Below, piece after piece: positions 47,640-58,809 of a stretch of 64,000 nt of DNA. The notes beneath the pieces were generated by a model. The model was not told where the DNA came from. It ran no database searches and saw only the letters and a program-made list of their open reading frames with translations. Within the stretch, counting starts at the first letter, position 1, and the number at the start of each line of letters is the position of its first letter. This DNA is from Hymenopellis radicata (Eukaryota > Basidiomycota > Agaricomycetes > Agaricales > Physalacriaceae), in assembly GCA_015501595.1 (NCBI GenBank), contig JADNRX010000017.1, positions 248,001 to 312,000 of the forward strand. Reading direction: 5' to 3'. The position numbers and the translations under genes were made by a program.

Positions 47640-48482
47640 GAAGTCGCCACCTCAAGCTGTCTCTGTCTTTGCATACTCATCATGACAAGGAGATAGTAGT
47701 AGCCTGCCACACTCAAGCATGAAGTAGATAATGAAGTCTACCATCTACTGACACTTCAGCATTTGTTTAAACGAGAAAACGCGACGCACCATAAGAACGT
47801 TGTCCAAAAACCAATCCGAGTTGGGGTACTCCGAATTCTCCGTTGTCGTTGGGTCCAGCTTCTCAAGAAGATGAAGTCGAGCAGATTTGATGATGAACAT
47901 GATGGACAGAAGGAACCAATACGACGCAAGGACCTGTAACGTCTAGTTGAGCTTGGGGTGTTAGATCAAATGATTCATCCAGACCATAGACACGACTCGC
48001 GTGAGTCCCTTGCGTTCCGTCAACAGAACGAAAAAGGCGAGCATCAAGCCAATTGTCGTCATAGGGAGTAATCCCACTCCCAAATTGCCCGAAGCCAAGC
48101 GAGTAAGTTCAGTTATCGTCGTGGCCAAATTGGTCGCCACCGAAAAGAGATACGAGATATGCATCCATCTATCGGAATGTATACGAGGCAATGTGCGGCC
48201 ACGCTGGTAGAACAGAGCAATCGGGAGGGCGATTATGAATAGAAATGACGGGAGTGGCACTAGGACAGTGTCAATCAAACATGTCGATGGTGATCCCTAC
48301 CAGGCGTATTAGCCATCGCGCCAAGGACGACCGGAGAAGGGTGACTCACGGGCAGCGGATATCTGTTGGAGCAAAGCATCGTGGTGGGGAGAGAAGAGAT
48401 GCGAAGAGTGAGACCAACATCGAATAACGGACGGAACTGATTGAAAGGAGGTTGAGCCGATCGTGGGTAGCGGGACAGTCAT
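47640..48482 (-). pseudogene. membrane fragment like the N-terminal domain of ABCC transporters, copy 1
   Basis: Start MTVPLPTIGSTSFQSVPSVI at 48482, right at the duplication junction; intron GTGAGT..GGTAG; then STCLIDTVLVPLPSFLFIIA, LPIALFYQRGR, TTITELTRLASGNLGVGLLP, MTTIGLMLAFFVLLTERKGL; next exon VLASYWFLLSIMFIIKSARL, PNSDWFLDNVLM. The pattern of C..D..L..LPSFLF followed by five or six helices resembles TMD0 of fungal MRP/ABCC-type transporters. No ABC core or nucleotide-binding domain follows; GH43 sequence lies immediately downstream. It is therefore a truncated fragment or an unrelated polytopic family. Confidence 0.45.
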
Positions 48483-48491
48483 CCAGATGGG

Positions 48492-49085
48492 CACGATCTT
48501 GACGATTCGATTCATACCGTTCTTCCTGATCACTTGCATTATTGGTCAGGAACTTCACAATCTTCGCCCCCCCATAGTATATTGATGTTCCCTCAGTGAA
48601 CGTCTCTGTGTGCCTCATGCCTATCGAGGTTCTGCCAAGGATATACCGCTGCGGATATGGTTCTCCGAGAACCATATCGATATCCGGAGTCCATTCTATC
48701 ACATATCTTGTGCAGTCAGGACAATTCTCTTTGGGACGAAGAACGAAAGTATGTCTGTCTGTCGGATTTGTATGTGGATAGTTCACTGACATTCCACAGC
48801 TGGATTCCACTTTGGCATCCTCATCGTTTTGGTTGGGATATCTCTTGTGACGTTAGGATATTTTCATTGATGCGGCGTCCCAGAAGATCACCACTCCGAT
48901 ACCTTCTCCCTGCTTCCAAACGCTCAAAGTAATCGGAGATCCTGATTATTCACTTCTGCTATTTACCGCCACCCTTGTTCCAGTGGCTTCAGCGCCGACC
49001 TACGGCGAGCTCTCAGAGTCAGAAAGCAAGTCCTCGAGACAACAAAGTCTTCCGTATACATTTACACTATTCATGCCTTCATAAT
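48492..49085 (+). pseudogene. SNG1 3' fragment (duplicated copy)
   Basis: Begins mid-exon at ILTIRFIPFFLITC and contains NVSVCLMPIEVLPRIYRCGY, then a GFHFGILI-like stretch, the LVT boundary and a PVASAPTYGELSES end equivalent to FQWLQRRPTA in another frame. It has no 5' half, and the two insertions disrupt it, so it cannot encode the protein. Confidence 0.8.
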
Positions 49086-49129
49086 GAATGCTAAACCCAT
49101 CGACATATCTTTCAGTCGCGGAGAAAAGA

Positions 49130-50071
49130 ACGACGTGACCCACCATTCGCTAGCTGCGTGACACAACCGCCTTCGACCTCACCCCGCGAAATCGCCCGTT
49201 TGCACAAACGGGTACGGCCCAGTCAACGATGAGGCGATGTGCTTCTTCAGCTTTGGTAAATATGTGATATGTGCTCCTGGAGGACCGCCATGTTACGCGC
49301 TTGCGTCTCAAGGCAGACGTACCCGGCCAGGAAACGCCGTTGGAAATGCCGGACACAGTAACAACGGGCCCAGTCCATGTTTCAAGCGTGCTATCCGTCG
49401 CGGTAAACACGTAGGGCAAGAAAGGCCCGTATAAGTTTAACGATGTGGAGAAGGATAGTACGACGATATTGAGTTCACCGCCTTGAAGAATTCCTACATA
49501 AATGGTTTGCAAAACTGTTATGATTGAGTTGAAGAGCGCACAGGAGCCCATGTGTTAACGGGAGTAATTACCGAGGAAGTGGTGGGTATTGTCGCCACGA
49601 GCGTCCACGAGAGAACTACTCTAATCCGAAAATTGGCACATAAAGCAGATATCAAATATGCGCGGACCCACAGCGATGGTGAAGTTCGTGTCGTTTCAAC
49701 CTGTCGTGTCTGCGCGCACAGTCTTCAACATCAAGACCGAAACCATGATTGATGCAACACACAAGCGATATAATATTTCCCGCTAAGTATAAACAGTCAG
49801 CTGCGTCCTCGATACATACTCGGTGTGCAAGATGATACTTGGGTCGCGAAGAACTCCTGTAGTAGGCGTGCACGCCGGACCCTTCAGCAACGAAAAGTTC
49901 GTCCCATCGTCTCATGTATACACCTAGAGGTCATGCTCCGAAACGAAGTGAAGATATACTGCGAGATAACTGCGGGACTGGAGAGCTCTGGAGAGAGTTC
50001 GGGGCTAATGAACTCAAGTGGGATGCCATAACAAAAGCCCAACGCAGAAAGGTTATGAAGAGGGTTGCCAT
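49130..50071 (-). pseudogene. GH43 glycoside hydrolase, copy 2
   Basis: Same gene as copy 1: start MATLFITFLRWAFVMASHLS at 50071 (signal shortened), the EHDL...DDGTNFSLLKG block with two in-frame stops (TAG in place of the Tyr codon of DLYVYT, TGA in place of the Ser codon before DDG), VLRDPSIILHTE, then GGELNIVVLSFSTSLNLYGP, FLPYVFTATDSTLETWTGPV, VTVSGISN, and HIASSLTGPYPFVQTGDFAG. The last blade (YRYSES...) is missing. This copy keeps VFTATDST, lost from copy 1, while copy 1 keeps the N-terminal Tyr and Ser codons. Confidence 0.72.
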
Positions 50072-50279
50072 CACTCGCAGAACACTGGAAGCACCGATAT
50101 AAGAGTCGTCTTTCGGGTCAAAGTCGCTCGAAGCATCAGCCATGACACTCTTGAGGATCCGGAGTATCAGTGGAGAACGGTCGTGAGTGTCATACGTTTG
50201 AGTGAGGTACGAAAGAAGGAGAGAAGAATGAGCAGAGAAGTCTGCCAGAGAAGTTCAATGAATAGGATGAATAGTGTTA

Positions 50280-51147
50280 CAGGTCTGTGCCCGTAGGAAA
50301 TGAAGTCGCCAGACTCCTCAGGCTGCTTCTGTCTTTGCATACTCATCATGACGAGGACATAGTATGAGTAGCGTGCACTCGTATATGAAGAAGATAATGA
50401 AGAGTGCCATCTGCTGACACGTTAGCATTGCTTAAACGAGAAAACGCGACGTACCATAACAACGTTGTCCAAAAACCAATCCGAGTTGGGGTACTTCGAA
50501 TTCTCTCTTGTTGTTGGATCCAGTTTCTCAAGAAGATGAAGTCGAACAGATTTGATGATGAACATGATGGACAGAAGGAACCAATACGACGCAAGGACCT
50601 GTAACGTCTAGTTGAGCTTTGGGTGTTAGATCAAATGATTCATCCATACCATGGACACGACTCGCGTGAGTCCCTTGCGTTCCGTCAACAGAACGAAAAA
50701 GGCGAGCATCAAGCCAATTGTCGTCATAGGGAGTAAGCCCACTCCCAAATTCTCCAAAGCCAAGCGAGCAAGTTCAAGTATCGTCATGGCCCAATTGCAC
50801 GCCACCAAACCGAGATACGTGATATGCATCCATCTTTCGGAATGTATACGGGGCAAGATGCGGCCACGCTGGTAGAACAGAGCAATCGGGAGGGCGATTA
50901 TGAACAGAAATGACGGGAGTGGCACAAGGACAGTGTCAAGCAAACATGTCGTTGGTGATCCCTACCAGGCGTATTAGCCATCGCGCCAAGGACGACCGGA
51001 GAAGGGCGACTCACGGGCAGCGGATATCTGTTCGAGCAAAGCATAGTGGTGGGGAGAGAAGAGATGCGAAGAGTGAGACCATCATCGAATAACGGACGAA
51101 ACTGATTGAAAGGAGGCTGAGCCGATCGTGGGTAGCGGGACGGTCAT
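50280..51147 (-). pseudogene. ABCC-like membrane fragment, copy 2
   Basis: Counterpart of 47640-48482: MTVPLPTIGSASFQSVSSVI then an in-frame TGA where copy 1 has a Cys codon, DTVLVPLPSFLFIIALPIAL, MTILELARLALENLGVGLLP, then a WFLL exon, PNSDWFLDNVVM, and an MMSMQRQKQPEESGDFISYG end. Upstream of 51147 the minus strand continues open (ENSWMTVPLP), which suggests an N-terminal part was left outside the duplicated unit. Confidence 0.45.
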
Positions 51148-51154
51148 CCAACTG

Positions 51155-52765
51155 TTCTCCGAGTACACCGACTGGCAGATGAGATGGGCCAATGATTAAT
51201 AGTTCGTTGTCAACGGAGTCCCCTCGAAGGTCGAAGGTGATCTGTGTTCATATCATCATGCAGAAGCGCCGCCGGCTGTGTTTCCGTGTGAATACGTACC
51301 GTCGGATATAATTCGAGAAAAGCCACAGAATCCGAGGAGTTATCCTGACTAGATCAAGGATTGAAGATTGGCTTGCATGATGGAGAGGAACTAGTTGTTC
51401 TTGGGATACCATGCCGCCTGAGATGCATTTCAGAGTAATCGGGTGGTTGAGGTGGGAGACGGACCTCGGCAAAAGCCGCAGCTCTTCTGTTACCGCGCCA
51501 CCATCACGACTGCCTACCTTTTACCTTGTGGCGAGCGCCGTACCTCAGACGATATGGAATTTTTTCTGCAACTCGCTGCTTTCCTGGCTCCGAGTCTGTG
51601 AACCTGATGACTGTGAATCTCCTCTGGGCAACGTGATTTCATGCTAGGTCTGGAGCCGTACCTTTTTGTCTTCCAAGCCTCAAGGTGAGGACTGCGGCGT
51701 CTTCCACAACAGCCCCCGCCATATCTGGTGTCTCTCCTCTGTGAGTACTGTCCTGACATGTCCGAATTCCATGTACTGTTTGGATCTTCGTTGTTTCGAA
51801 GCTCCAAATAGTACAAGAAAGCCGAACACCTCCTCCCATATCCGACGCGCTCTAACGACGTACCTGTGAAAAGTGGGGCGTTTTTATCTCACCTACAGAG
51901 GTGCCCTCGCCTAGATATATCCTGAGCACGCGCCATCCCCCTGGGGCTATCAACGAGGACCTGGGATTTTCAATGGCAGAGAAGCCGCCAACTCTAACGG
52001 ATATGGCTATCACTCCGGGCACATGTTGTTCAGGAAAGACCTTTTCTCAGAAATCGCGTTATTTCAAGCACATTACGGGTAATACGGAGGTTTTGTTAAT
52101 CTAGAATGTACACTGGAGTACCATCATCTCCCACATCTCTCCGTTTAACGGTTAACCGGATACTTAACCTGCCTGCATAAAGTCAACGGGGCCAGTACAA
52201 ATGGGAGCTTCTCATCAGTTTTTCTGTTCTCTCGGCTGCAAGTTTCCTGCTCCTTCGGATGGATTTCCGTTTGGCCGTCACTCTCGCCCCCCGTTCAACC
52301 TTTGAGTGCGCGCGACTTGAAAGTGCAGTGTTTTTTTTTTCAAAGAACGTTCGAAAGGACAATCAGATAAGTAACAGCGAAAGAAAACACTTTCTGGAAC
52401 TGGGTTCACTACACGCGTACTGGCCTAACGCGCCGAGCTTCTGCATCCCGACGGGTGGTTTCAATAGTCCGTACTAGACGAAGATAGGCATCTCTTATGA
52501 AATATGGGAAGCATGGAGCCTCTCCATCGATCCACGCCACGGTTACTCAAGCCCATCGGAAAGTCTTCCGCTACTCCAAGTAATCACACTGAGCAAATCC
52601 GCGATTATACACAAGTGTAGATTGAAGGGGAGTAGGTAATACACAATATACGAGATAACACTGCCGGAATACTTTTATACAGGTCGTGAGAGCGTTACAG
52701 AGGAGATGTGAAGATTGTCATATGCAAAGAAATGTCGCCCAGAGTCCAAGAAGCGGGTAAGAATG
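51155..52765. other. intergenic, nothing recognised
   Basis: Short frames on both strands, none with a known domain. A T9-10 tract lies at about 52331. Confidence 0.45.
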
Positions 52766-52768
52766 TAC

Positions 52769-53371
52769 CTATGACGACGTGCTCTCCTGCCCCTCCATCT
52801 CGGCAAGTTCCTCCGGGTCAAGCCAACTCTCCTCAACGGTAGCTTTGACTCTGCGTACATACTCTTTCATGTTGTCCCGGTAAAGCTGCGCGGCCTCCGC
52901 GTTCGCAGGTGAGTTTGGGTTGGGATCATGCAGCAAGCTCTGAATGCTCGTCAAGATCGCCGCCACATCGTAAGTGGGCGACCAGCGGTTCTGCAGGATA
53001 TCAAGACAAAGTTCGCCATTGGCGTACACGTTGGGATGGAACATGCGCGAGAGGAATTTGACAGTCGGAGGCTTGTTTGGGTACGACTCATCAAAAGTGA
53101 GCGTGAGTTTGAACGTGCCGTCCTCAAAGGGCGTTTCAGCTACTCAAGGTAGTCAGACGCCAGGCGTGGATACAACTACGAGCGGCTTACCTGGGCCAAA
53201 TATGACAGCGTTCCAGAGCATTATGTTATCTGGACATGGGGAGCCAGAAATTCCGCCCGGCGGATCGGTAGAGAGTCGTTTAAAGTCGCGGATGAGGCGT
53301 CGCCGGCAATTAGTTGACTGCGAATAAAAGTAAGTGGAGATCCGGGCGTGAAATAGCAACGTGCGGACCAT
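52769..53371 (-). CDS. RAD6: ubiquitin-conjugating enzyme E2 Rad6/Ubc2
   Basis: E2 that ubiquitinates histone H2B with Bre1, PCNA with Rad18, and N-degron substrates with Ubr1. Exon 1 is only the ATG (53369-53371); a 51-nt intron (GTCCGC..GCAG) precedes [20 protein letters not shown], then [20 protein letters not shown]; a second intron at about 53150-53200 joins GP to [38 protein letters not shown] and [20 protein letters not shown] include the catalytic Cys in [27 protein letters not shown] and a C-terminal acidic tail ([16 protein letters not shown]) complete it. The length of about 165 residues matches fungal Rad6. The frame is intact and the gene is likely functional. Confidence 0.95.
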
Positions 53372-53374
53372 GCT

Positions 53375-54260
53375 GAAGGGATCAGGAAAAACGCAAGGAG
53401 ATGATGATGGTTTTGGTACAAGTGCCGGATGTCGGACCGAAAGCTCTCGTTATGACAATGAACGCCTGACACTGGAATGTTCGACGAGGCTTCTTAACTC
53501 ACATACATACTCGCCAACACAGACGGGGAAATATTAGAAGATGACTTGGTAAAGGCTGGATGTGCACAGTAGCACCTTTGACCGAAGGGGCTTATGTGCA
53601 GGAAGGAAGATACAAAAGCATAGCCTTTAAAGTTCAGGCTGAGCAGTAGAAGGTATCATCACTTCTGCGAACAAGATTCACGTTCGCCAGCGAGATGGAA
53701 ACAGATTTGGGAATCGATGTTGATCCAAGGTCATATTGATCGTTAGTACAACGGCCTGTCCTCCGAGCTCGGAAAAGGTACTTTGTGGTACTGGAAAACA
53801 CTCCACAATTGTGACCAGTGCCTAGTTTGTGATATCCGAGATACAGTGAAAAGTATGTAAGTACTGCGAGAACGCGAGGATCAGATAAATGGCCACCGGT
53901 TATTGAGAAGTCTGAATCGACATATGCCCGAGACGAGTCGCCAGAGTCTTCGTTCGTGTAATGCGAGTCATATAGATTTGGGCTAACTTCAACTAAGTTA
54001 TTGGCAAACACCGACTGAAGTCCGACACGACGAGAACAAGTGAATGAGCCTTACCAGTAACTTCGAGCTGTTGAAGGGAACTGAACAGTACGGAAAACCC
54101 GTCAAAAAAGAGGGAGGTTGGTTGACCTTGAAGAAGATGTATCTCCGCTGCCGGCAAGGACAGGGGAGCTATAATGCAAATGATAAAAATCCTACAATGG
54201 GTAACAGACTGGGATTTAGATTGGGCTACCCGTAAGAACAATAGCAATCTGCCGAAGATG
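53375..54260. other. intergenic with one coding-like minus frame
   Basis: Minus 53634-54011 (SPNLYDSHYTNEDSGDSSRA ... RVLAVLTYFSLYLGYHKLG) reads like protein but has no recognised family or context. The rest is empty. Confidence 0.35.
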
Positions 54261-54262
54261 GC

Positions 54263-54985
54263 TCAGGACAACAAAGACTCGATATAATCCTCCAATAGGC
54301 GTTTAGTAAGCTCGTCGGACTCTTCGGAATCGTCGCCTTCCCACACGACCGCTTCCCCATTCCGGCGAAATCGAAACTGAATGTCTGGCTGAAGTGGTGG
54401 CTCATCATCGAAGAAATGGAGTCGTTGGACAGCCATAACAATTGCATTATGGAGTGAAGGATGGAGAGCAGAGTATCGGCTGTGAAACCGCATGGCTCGG
54501 TACATGTGAGTTGTAGGGGTCACTTGTGCCATATGTCAGTACAACTTAGTATGATGATGAATCATGGAAATGTCAACACACTTTTCACATTACGCTGAAA
54601 CATGTCAAGAAGAAAAGCAACAGAGGATGTTTCCGAACACCTCATAGCTTCTCGACAGATATTTGCATCGAGGGGAAGAATAGGGAGATTCCTGCGACAT
54701 TCCGCGATATAAGCATCGGAGAAATCGACGATAAAGCATCTCGCTTCAGCGTCCTTCTTAGTAGCACGGAGGAGGATGTGATGCAATTGAATGGGAGAGC
54801 CTAATCGATCATGGTGAATGTTGTGATCATGAAGTTGTTCAACTGTGCGGCCTATCAGTTTCCTAGACAAGCGAGTGAGCATGGCGATGCGTATAGGGAG
54901 ACTAAACATGCCTGACAGCCGTAAAGTCACCTTCCACATTGGCAACCTGATCCCATGGAAGTCCGGCCCATTCCGTCACACTACA
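54263..54985 (-). pseudogene. fungal kinase-fold protein, 3' part (separated by transposon)
   Basis: C-terminal part of a fungal protein-kinase-fold protein: SVTEWAGLPWDQVANVEGDF, intron, KLIGRTVEQLHDHNIHHDRL (catalytic-loop analogue), then CFIVDFSDAYIAECRRNLPI (DFG analogue in VDFSDA), LPLDANICREAMRCSE, SVAFLLDMFQRNVK, intron GTGTGT..CAAG, and a last exon RAMRFHSRYSALHPSLHN to DYIESLLS (stop 54263). It lies at the edge of the inserted element; the matching 5' part is at 59502-59983. The exons themselves are undamaged, so the gene was intact until the insertion. Confidence 0.7.
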
Positions 54986-55437
54986 CATCAGGAATATGGG
55001 TCTTGGACCTAGGTCGACTATAGTTAACCAGAGGGAATCTGGTTAACCTAGAGCTTGGAAGTTTCTGATGCAGCTAAATCAACTCAGGACACAGTCTACA
55101 CCTGCCTGCATTCCCAAGTTAACTTTAAGTCAACTTCAGTCAGCCTAAGCTGCATGCAATTCCACTCAAGTTGCATTTAAGTTAATCTTAGTTGTACTTT
55201 AGTTATCTCTAACATCCAACTCTAGCACTCTCAAAGCTAACTTAAGACTCCACTATCAGAGGATCTAGGATATTATTCACTTAACTATGAGCTCTATCAG
55301 GCAGATGGTACGAGATGCAATAAATATCATAGAATTCAAGAATAGATATAAGAAGATTAGTCCGAGTAGCATGCTACATATAAGGGCCTTCTCCAAGCTC
55401 AGTCATCTCATCATCATCTCCGTCATTGCCACCCCTT

Positions 55438-55745
55438 GTATGGTCAGCATCATCCTCGTTGTATGATAGGCGTCGTCCTCATGGTATGGTCGGTGTCGTC
55501 CCCATGGTATGGTCGATATCGTCCTCGTTGTATGATAGGAGTCGTCCTCGTGGTGTGGTTGGCGTCGTCCTGGTGGTATGTTGGCGTCGTCCTCGTAAAT
55601 CGTCCTTGTCGTATAGTCGGCGTCGTCCTTGTGGTATGGTCAGGGTCGTCCTCGTAGTAGGGTCGGTGTCGTCCTCCTTGTACGGTTGGAGTCATCCTTC
55701 TCGTACGGACGTCCTTGTCGTAGCGGGGTCGGTGTCCTCGTCCTT
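55438..55745. repeat. 23-bp minisatellite, about 11-12 units
   Basis: Tandem units near GTATGGTCGGCGTCGTCCTC + GTG, diverged, with two irregular units (around 55577 and 55705). Inside the 54,986-59,501 element. It creates spurious open frames on both strands. Confidence 0.85.
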
Positions 55746-58550
55746 GTCATGGTGTGGTCCGCAGCTTGGCCCACGTCCTCATCTGGTCGTCGTGTGGTCC
55801 CCGTCGTTGTGGTTATCATGCTGTTGTTCCAGTGACTGTCAGTGGTGAGGGTAAGCAGAACGAAAATCAGCAGCAGCGACGACGCACCAGCAACTGCATG
55901 CTAATAGGTCCTTGTCAATTAGCCATATGAAAATGCGGAAAGAGCAGAACGACGTACATAACGGAAATGTAGCTAGCTGCGATGGTGAGAGGAAGAGAGC
56001 AAGTGATCGACCTGGACCCGCTAATGTGATGTTGACGTGGCAAGCCGGGAAAAAGTGAGACTTTGCGACGACGCCATCTCCCAAGCAATGGGCCCACAAA
56101 GCCCTGCTCAAGGTCGGCCTGGCTCTCCATGGGCCCACGCTTGGGTATCATGGCGTAGTCGTGGTAGCACCGAAAAAACCTGATACTGTTATTTAATATT
56201 AGAAGAATTAAAGCGAAGATGAGAACACACCACGCAGTGCTGCCCGCTGCAGACGGTGCAGCCTACATTCCTCCAACCATCACTCTTGTAAGACTTTTGC
56301 CCATGTCGCCGCGGAGCGCTTGACGTTGATCTATCTCAGGTCAACAGCACGGTTAAATCAACAATATGCTGCCTTCTTGACTAGGGCTTACGCAGCGTCC
56401 ACAAGGCGATGCAGGGAGTAAGTGTAAGAGAGTTCGGTGTCCTAAGTGCGGTGAGTAAAGGGCAGCAACAGTCACGGACGCACCTGCCAGCGCCTGTCGG
56501 CAGCTTCACGAATCATCAGAAAATATCAGGAGGTTGTGAATATACGAGGAAAGACTTACCGCTATGGCTGCTCGCTCGTGTCGCGCTGTCGTTGGGGAGA
56601 GGAAGAGAGCAAGCGGACTTTGAAACTGCGATCGAAATGCAAAGCCAACATACACGTGATCAATTCGGCCACATCGGACAAATGGACTTGAACGGATTTT
56701 CGAAATCTACTTGAAAAAATAATGGTAGAGAATAAATGTCTCAAAGCCAGTCCACACTCGCAACCGCCCGACCCGAAACGTGCAGCACACCAAACGATAC
56801 AATCCGACCTCCTCCCGTAACCAAAACATCCAAACTCAATCGGCGCTAGTGCTAATGGAGCCCCTCAGCTAGTCCTTCACGAAGACAAAGTGAAATACAC
56901 GCTCATGGCGCCTCTTGTGGATGTGGAAATTCTTGCTCTGTCGGCTTTAGGTTCCCGTGAACGCGATGACAACTCTGAATGTGTTCGAATGCGCGGTCCG
57001 GGTATCCCGTCAGCGTCGAATGATAGAAATTGCTCATTACAAGACCGATACTCGTTGCAGGGAGTGGAAAAAGAAAACAATCCCGACTTCTTCAGATTTC
57101 CGAGTATCTTTTTCCCGACCTGGAAGAGCTAGAAGAGGACGATCGTGCAGTTATCAATCTGAGTCTTCTACCAGAGCAGTACCAAGTATCGCATGAAAAG
57201 CTGTCGGTAGTTCGACGCAAGTGCTGTGAACGGCGTTAGATTAGACTGGATTAATACGAAGTTTGTAATCACCACGTCAGGCTTTAGCCGTTCCTCTGCG
57301 GGTTGACAGATAAGGAGGTTTGCGACTGGAATGCGACGATGAGATGCTCTCGAATTCGTCAAAGTCGTGGTCGTGGTCTGTGTCCGAATCCGCTCGCTTC
57401 CTATTGAGGACAACACAACGTGGAGCTGAGAGGATAGTGCGGGCCTTCCATAGAGGTCCTAGAGGTAGGCCCACAACCGGAGGCAAGCTGTGTTACATGG
57501 TGAGTTTCCCATATACAGAGCAAAATAGACTATACATACACAGTACAAGCCTACCACACGTACCAGCAACATGTCTGGCTCGTTATGAGGGCTTGCTGCA
57601 TCCACGTTCACAGCGCATTGTCGTCGCAAGGTCGCCTTAGCGAAGAGGAGCACGAGAACGTTACTCTAGAGGTATCGCCAGCCAGATCAGATTCAAAGGC
57701 CAAAGAAAAGCAGAAAAAAGCCGGAGACCGAAGAAAGCGAGCTTGAAGAGTCCAGACTGCACGTTGTCGTCGTTGAGCGCTTGAGCTATGAGCCAGCAGA
57801 AGAGCACTGCATAGCTGATCAGCGCGATCGGACAACCTGCCTTCTCCAAATACCACCACGATCGTCTCGTCCTCCGTCCTCGTTCTTGCAGGCGCAACGC
57901 CGACAAGCAAATCTGAGAAGTCTCCGTTGTCTGCAGGACGACCTGCTGAGCGCGTCAGCCTCCAGGACGGAGCAGCCACCAAAGGATTCGGGCGTTACAT
58001 TCTACATCGAGGCGGAGAACGGGCAGAATGAGTTGCTACTCGGTCTTCCCGCACAGGTGCTTTCTTGTGTGTTTATTTTAATCCTGTCTAACAGTGCCCG
58101 CCCTGGACAAGAAACGAGCAGCATAGTATGCTGCTCGTCTAGGCTGGATCAGCCCCCGCGCCGTCTCAGTTGGACCTCTAATGAGGTAATAGTTGGTGTT
58201 TGCTGGGCTAGCAGGGCGTGGTGCACGCACGCAGCCTAAACGGTGCGTATTTTCTGCTTGTTTTACAACAATTCTTGTTGAATTTGGCCTAGGCTCGCGC
58301 TACCGACAGGGAGGCCTCACATCCACCGACGATGATTCCCGAAAGAACAGTCACGGAGCTGGAAGTTGGTGTCGAGGAGGACGACGACGCTGGGCTTGGA
58401 CGCGCAGCGAGGCCGGACGGGGCCGTTGTCCCACCTACAATGAGGCTACTTTTAGTCCGCATCTTCCGCCCCGCAAACTCGAAACGTTAGACGCACTCAG
58501 CATTCCTGCGCCTTTGACTTTGGCCTCGGACCCGTGCCGTTGACCGCCCC

Positions 58551-58809
58551 CTTCTCACACAAGCCGGTACCACCCCAAACAGCATAATATTCACAACAAT
58601 TACCACCACCCTTCGTCCCACTCGACGATCAACTATAATCCATCCCCCTTCTTGTCGATGCCCACGGAATATTCGTCGTCTTTCTCTCCTGATAGTTACA
58701 GTGGTCCTACAACTGGCTATTCCATGTCTTCCGTGTCGTCTATGGGATACGGCGACGATCGCTACCCTTCCTCGCGCCCAGCTCTACCCACCACCACAGA
58801 CGATCAATA
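58551..58809 (+). other. coding-like Ser/Tyr/Pro-rich fragment inside the element
   Basis: One plus frame reads HNNYHHPSSHSTINYNPSPF, LSMPTEYSSSFSPDSYSGPT, TGYSMSSVSSMGYGDDRYPS, SRPALPTTTDD-stop. The composition is that of a disordered region of a regulator (transcription-factor-like). No start or upstream domain is found; a TGA lies just upstream. It may be a captured host-gene piece. Confidence 0.3.

Larger units (their letters stand above)
45943..48491. repeat. tandem duplication, unit 1
   Basis: From CACGATCTTGACGATTCG inside an SNG1 exon to the sequence just after GATCGTGGGTAGCGGGAC. It matches 48492-51150 at roughly 85-95% over most of its length, with indels. Contents in order: SNG1 3' part (+), GH43 remnant (-), ABC-like membrane fragment (-). 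Confidence 0.85.
48492..51150. repeat. tandem duplication, unit 2
   Basis: Second copy of 45943-48491 in direct orientation. It starts at the same CACGATCTTGACGATTCG word and ends at GATCGTGGGTAGCGGGAC-GTCATCCA. It has two insertions relative to unit 1: about 26 bp forming a hairpin at about 48660-48690, and about 115 bp at about 48853-48970. Confidence 0.85.

Noticed and set aside
55426..55848. 140-codon plus-strand frame with SSSLYDR-type repeats
   Set aside because: It is the translation of the 23-bp minisatellite; all frames of the array are open for the same reason.
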